In this document: positions 61,706 to 64,000 of the stretch, in pieces
How the letters are laid out: the number at the start of each line of letters is the position of its first letter
How positions within the stretch are numbered: the stretch's first letter is position 1
NCBI RefSeq assembly: GCF_004102045.2
Contig: NZ_CP029684.2
Span: 992,001 to 1,056,000, forward strand
DNA length: 64,000 bases
Source of the DNA: Oenococcus sicerae
GTDB taxonomy: Bacteria; Bacillota; Bacilli; Lactobacillales; Lactobacillaceae
Direction: 5' to 3'
Notes under the pieces: generated by a model
The model's database searches: none
Seen by the model: only the letters and a program-made list of their open reading frames with translations
Told to the model about the DNA's origin: nothing
Position numbers and translations under genes: made by a program

Positions 61706-62825
61706 ATGGAACTTAACGAAGCAAAAAAAAATATCAGTGATATGCAAAGCCGGATCGACGGTTTTAGGGGGTCGCTTTGACCTTGATGCCTTAGATGCAT
61801 CGATCGCTGAAAATGAAGATCAAATGAGCCAGCCTGATTTTTGGAATGATAATGAAGCGGCTCAAAAAGTAATTGACGAAACCAATGTTTTAAAAACGCG
61901 ACGGGATTCGTTTCTCAGCCTAGATAAACAAGTCCAGGATCTGACCGCTTTGACTGAATTATTGTCTGAGGAAGATGATCCGGAAATGCATGAAGAGCTA
62001 GATAGCGGCATTGAGAAAACGGAAAAAAATCTTCAATCTTATAATTTGCAGCAACTGCTGACTGGCAAATATGATGCCAATAATGCCATTTTGGAAATTC
62101 ATCCGGGCGAAGGCGGCACGGAGTCGACTGATTGGGCCAGCAATTTATACCGAATGTATACACGCTGGGGTCAATCACATGACTTTAAAGTCGAAGTTAC
62201 TGACTATCAGGCTGGCGATGTTGCTGGAATTGATTCAGCAACTTTAAGAATCATCGGTCACAATGCTTATGGTTTTTTGCGAAGTGAAAAGGGTGTTCAT
62301 CGTTTTGTCCGGATCAGCCCTTTTGATTCTGCCGGCCGCCGACACACGTCATTTGTTTCGATTGATGTGATGCCGGAGTTAGACGATGATGAAATTGAGA
62401 TCGATATCAAACCAGCTGATATCAAAATGGATGTTTATCGTTCTGGCGGAGCTGGTGGGCAAAACGTCAATAAAGTTTCAACCGCTGTTCGCTTAACACA
62501 TATTCCAACTGGTATCGTGGTGGCTTCACAGGTCGAAAGGACCCAATATGGTAACCGTGATATTGCGATGAAGATGCTGAAAGCCAAGCTTTATGAAAGA
62601 GAAGAACAAAAGCGTGAAGAAGAGCATGCAAAGCTGGCTGGGAATAAATTAGACGTTGCTTGGGGCTCTCAAATTCGTTCCTATGTTTTTCAGCCTTATC
62701 GCATGGTTAAGGATCTTCGCTCCGGATATGAGACGGGAGATACCGACGGCGTTATGGATGGTGATCTGGATCCATTCATCAATGCCTATCTGCAGTGGCA
62801 ATTATCTCAAAAGAATCCTGACTAG
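61706..62825 (+). CDS. prfB: Peptide chain release factor 2 with programmed +1 frameshift
   Basis: Release factor for UGA and UAA. Translation begins at ATG 61706 (AAGGAG upstream) and meets TGA at 61778-61780 after 24 codons; a +1 shift on CTT-T continues in the frame that ends at 62825, giving 372 residues. The shift site is canonical: internal Shine-Dalgarno AGGGGG (61766-61771), three bases, CTT, TGA, C. Domains: SPF anticodon-mimic motif in [15 protein letters not shown] and GGQ in [15 protein letters not shown]. The frameshift is autoregulatory: low RF2 favours the shift. Confidence 0.97.
61766..61781 (+). promoter_or_regulatory. prfB recoding site
   Basis: AGGGGG-TCG-CTT-TGA-C: stimulatory Shine-Dalgarno-like element, slippery CTT and in-frame UGA followed by C, a weak termination context. 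Confidence 0.95.
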
Positions 62826-62834
62826 TTTTGATCA

Positions 62835-62858
62835 GCCTCATTTATTTGAGGCTTTTTT
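62835..62858 (+). terminator. prfB terminator
   Basis: GCCTCA / TGAGGC with a six-base loop and T6. Confidence 0.88.
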
Positions 62859-62937
62859 ATGGTATCTTTTAGATGCGGCGATATAAGTCCCGCACATGAA
62901 AATTGAATATTAATAAGACACGAGGAGTTTCATAATT

Positions 62938-63828
62938 ATGAAGAAATGGTTAGTGAGTTTACTTGCGTTGGTTGCTATTAGCGGTGCGTCCTTGACGAGC
63001 GTTAATCATGGTACAAGCGCCTTCGCAGCTTCTAAGTCAAAGTTGACTGGGAAAGTCTTAGCTGTTGGTTCAACAGCACTTCAACCTCTCGCCGAGCAAG
63101 TCGGTGAGCGTTTTTCAAGTGCATATCCTTCAGTGCAGGTTACTGTACAGGGTGGCGGATCTGGTGCCGGCTTAACGCAAGTTCAGGCTGGTTCGGTTCA
63201 AATAGGTAATTCTGATGTTTTTGCTGAAGAAAAGGACGGCATTGATGCTAGTGTTTTAGTTGATCATAAGGTTGCAGTGGTTGGCATTGCGCCGGTTGTG
63301 AATACGGACGTTAGCGTAAAAAGTTTGACGAAGAGTCAGTTAAAAAAGATTTTCACCGGCAAAGTAACGAATTGGAATCAAGTCGGCGGAAAAAATGAGA
63401 AGATTGTTTTAATTAACCGTGCTGCTGGTTCTGGAACTAGAGCTGTTTTTGAAAAGGCTATTTTAGGCGATGCAACTGCAGCCACTGCTCAAGAGCAAGA
63501 TTCTAATGGTACAGTGCAAAAAATGATTTCAACAACACCTGGTTCGATTTCTTACTTGGCTTTTGGCTACATTAAGGGTCAATCAGGTCTGAAGGCACTT
63601 AAGATCAAGAAAGTTTCACCAACGACAAAAAATGTTGAGAAAAACGCTTGGCCGATTTGGGGTTATGAACATATGTATACCAAAGGCAAGGCTAAAGGCG
63701 CTACAAAAGCATTTATTGCTTATTTCCACAAATCAAGTGTAAAAAGTTTGATTAAAAAACTTGGTTATATTCCTTTGGCAGGTATGAAGGTTGATAGAAC
63801 TGCTAGCGGTGTTGTGACTAAAAAGTAA
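62938..63828 (+). CDS. pstS: Phosphate ABC transporter substrate-binding protein PstS
   Basis: 296 residues. Signal peptide about 1-31 (KKWLVSLLALVAISGASL, cleavage after SAFAA). It lacks a lipobox cysteine, so it is not a lipoprotein by sequence. Phosphate-binding loops: GSTALQPL, GGGSGAGLTQVQAG, and RAAGSGTRAVFE. GAGGAG-like site precedes the ATG. The next gene begins 38 bases later, separated by a small palindrome. First gene of a pst cluster that continues outside the window. Confidence 0.92.
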   Translation: MKKWLVSLLALVAISGASLTSVNHGTSAFAASKSKLTGKVLAVGSTALQPLAEQVGERFSSAYPSVQVTVQGGGSGAGLTQVQAGSVQIGNSDVFAEEKDGIDASVLVDHKVAVVGIAPVVNTDVSVKSLTKSQLKKIFTGKVTNWNQVGGKNEKIVLINRAAGSGTRAVFEKAILGDATAATAQEQDSNGTVQKMISTTPGSISYLAFGYIKGQSGLKALKIKKVSPTTKNVEKNAWPIWGYEHMYTKGKAKGATKAFIAYFHKSSVKSLIKKLGYIPLAGMKVDRTASGVVTKK

Positions 63829-63839
63829 TTTTTATCTAT

Positions 63840-63856
63840 CCGGGCAATTGCCCCGG
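63840..63856 (+). repeat. Palindromic hairpin before the next gene
   Basis: CCGGGCAATTGCCCCGG, with perfect core GGGCAATTGCCC (63842-63853). It abuts the CGGAG ribosome site of the following gene and might tune its translation relative to pstS, or end part of the transcript. Confidence 0.6.
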
Positions 63857-63866
63857 AGTACATATT

Positions 63867-64000
63867 ATGAGAAAAAATTTAACGAGAATTGGCATAATTT
63901 TAATAGCGGTTTTGGCACTTTACTATGGTTCAACTCATCGTAGTTTAACGAGCAATGTGGTTGGGTCGACTCAGGCTAAAACGAAGAATATTTTGATAGT
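63867..64000 (+). CDS. Secreted or membrane-anchored protein, N-terminus only (possible second PstS)
   Basis: 44 codons visible before the window ends: MRKNLTRIGIILIAVLALYY, then GSTHRSLTSNVVGSTQAKTK and NILIV. It has a basic start and a hydrophobic signal/anchor segment, and NILIV could be the first strand of a binding protein (compare KVLAVGSTALQ in pstS). GGAG is at good distance from ATG 63867. Tandem pstS genes are common; membership is a guess until the rest is seen. Confidence 0.55.
   Translation, partial: MRKNLTRIGIILIAVLALYYGSTHRSLTSNVVGSTQAKTKNILI

Noticed and set aside
1-64000. CRISPR array or cas genes
   Set aside because: No regularly spaced direct repeats and no Cas-like proteins were found.

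Overview
The window reads as chromosome of a low-GC Gram-positive lactic acid bacterium, most likely the Oenococcus/Leuconostoc branch of Lactobacillaceae. Evidence: a T-box threonyl-tRNA synthetase, a mannose-class PTS with catabolite-response (cre) sites, ctsR-clpC without mcsAB, ECF vitamin transport, a tmRNA tag AKNNEPSYALAA, and abundant ABC-F, Nudix and NAD(P)H oxidoreductase genes. Genus is inferred from gene content and recalled family features; no search was run.

Layout. 1-5.2 kb: ftsY (cut by the edge)-ylxM-ffh (SRP pathway), then mutS2. 5.2-7.1 kb: flavodoxin, a structured RNA with 6S-like architecture, and an iron alcohol dehydrogenase. 7.2-10.8 kb: T-box, thrS, pepC. 11-18.2 kb: an AraC-type regulator divergent from a glycerophosphodiester/glycerol-3-phosphate ABC transporter operon that ends in a glycerophosphodiesterase and a metallophosphatase. 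18.2-21.8 kb: cre-controlled mannose PTS plus ManO. 21.8-24 kb: pnuC-nucleoside hydrolase and a pyrimidine-dimer glycosylase-like gene. 24.2-26.5 kb: HigBA-type toxin-antitoxin, small ORFs, tmRNA and tRNA-Glu(CTC). 26.6-31.3 kb: frameshifted corA, the ECF transporter operon and the stump of a sortase-anchored surface protein. 31.4-48.6 kb: MATE, ctsR-clpC, Nudix pair, OYE reductase, ABC-F with leader-peptide attenuator, aldo/keto reductase, DUF1129-PadR, glycosyltransferase, DUF488, a DNA glycosylase, a quinone reductase, adhP, a membrane-anchored AbrB-like protein and thiolase. 48.6-53.4 kb: an accessory island behind tRNA-Ser(AGA) with an HTH-membrane gene, transposase debris, DinJ-YafQ, GrpB and unknown genes. 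53.4-64 kb: rfbC-like, GNAT, a broken nucleoside phosphorylase, guaC, riboswitch-controlled xpt-pbuX, flavin/NADPH enzymes, prfB with its programmed frameshift, pstS and the start of another secreted protein.

How genes work together. The ABC transporter, GDPD and phosphatase form one translationally coupled scavenging unit for glycerol-phosphate compounds. PTS, flavodoxin and quinone reductase share cre sites, pointing to CcpA control. Purine salvage (phosphorylase remnant, guaC, xpt, pbuX) is clustered, with a guanine-type riboswitch.

Most notable signals: an about 120-130 bp homologous block immediately behind both tmRNA and tRNA-Ser, in opposite orientation; a complete peptide-coupled attenuator before the ABC-F gene; start codons that look non-standard (AUC for xpt, ACG for a tautomerase); two apparently leaderless promoters; an HTH-membrane protein whose halves are joined only across an A8 tract next to a perfect 12-bp operator-like repeat; and a tRNA-Ser with A34.
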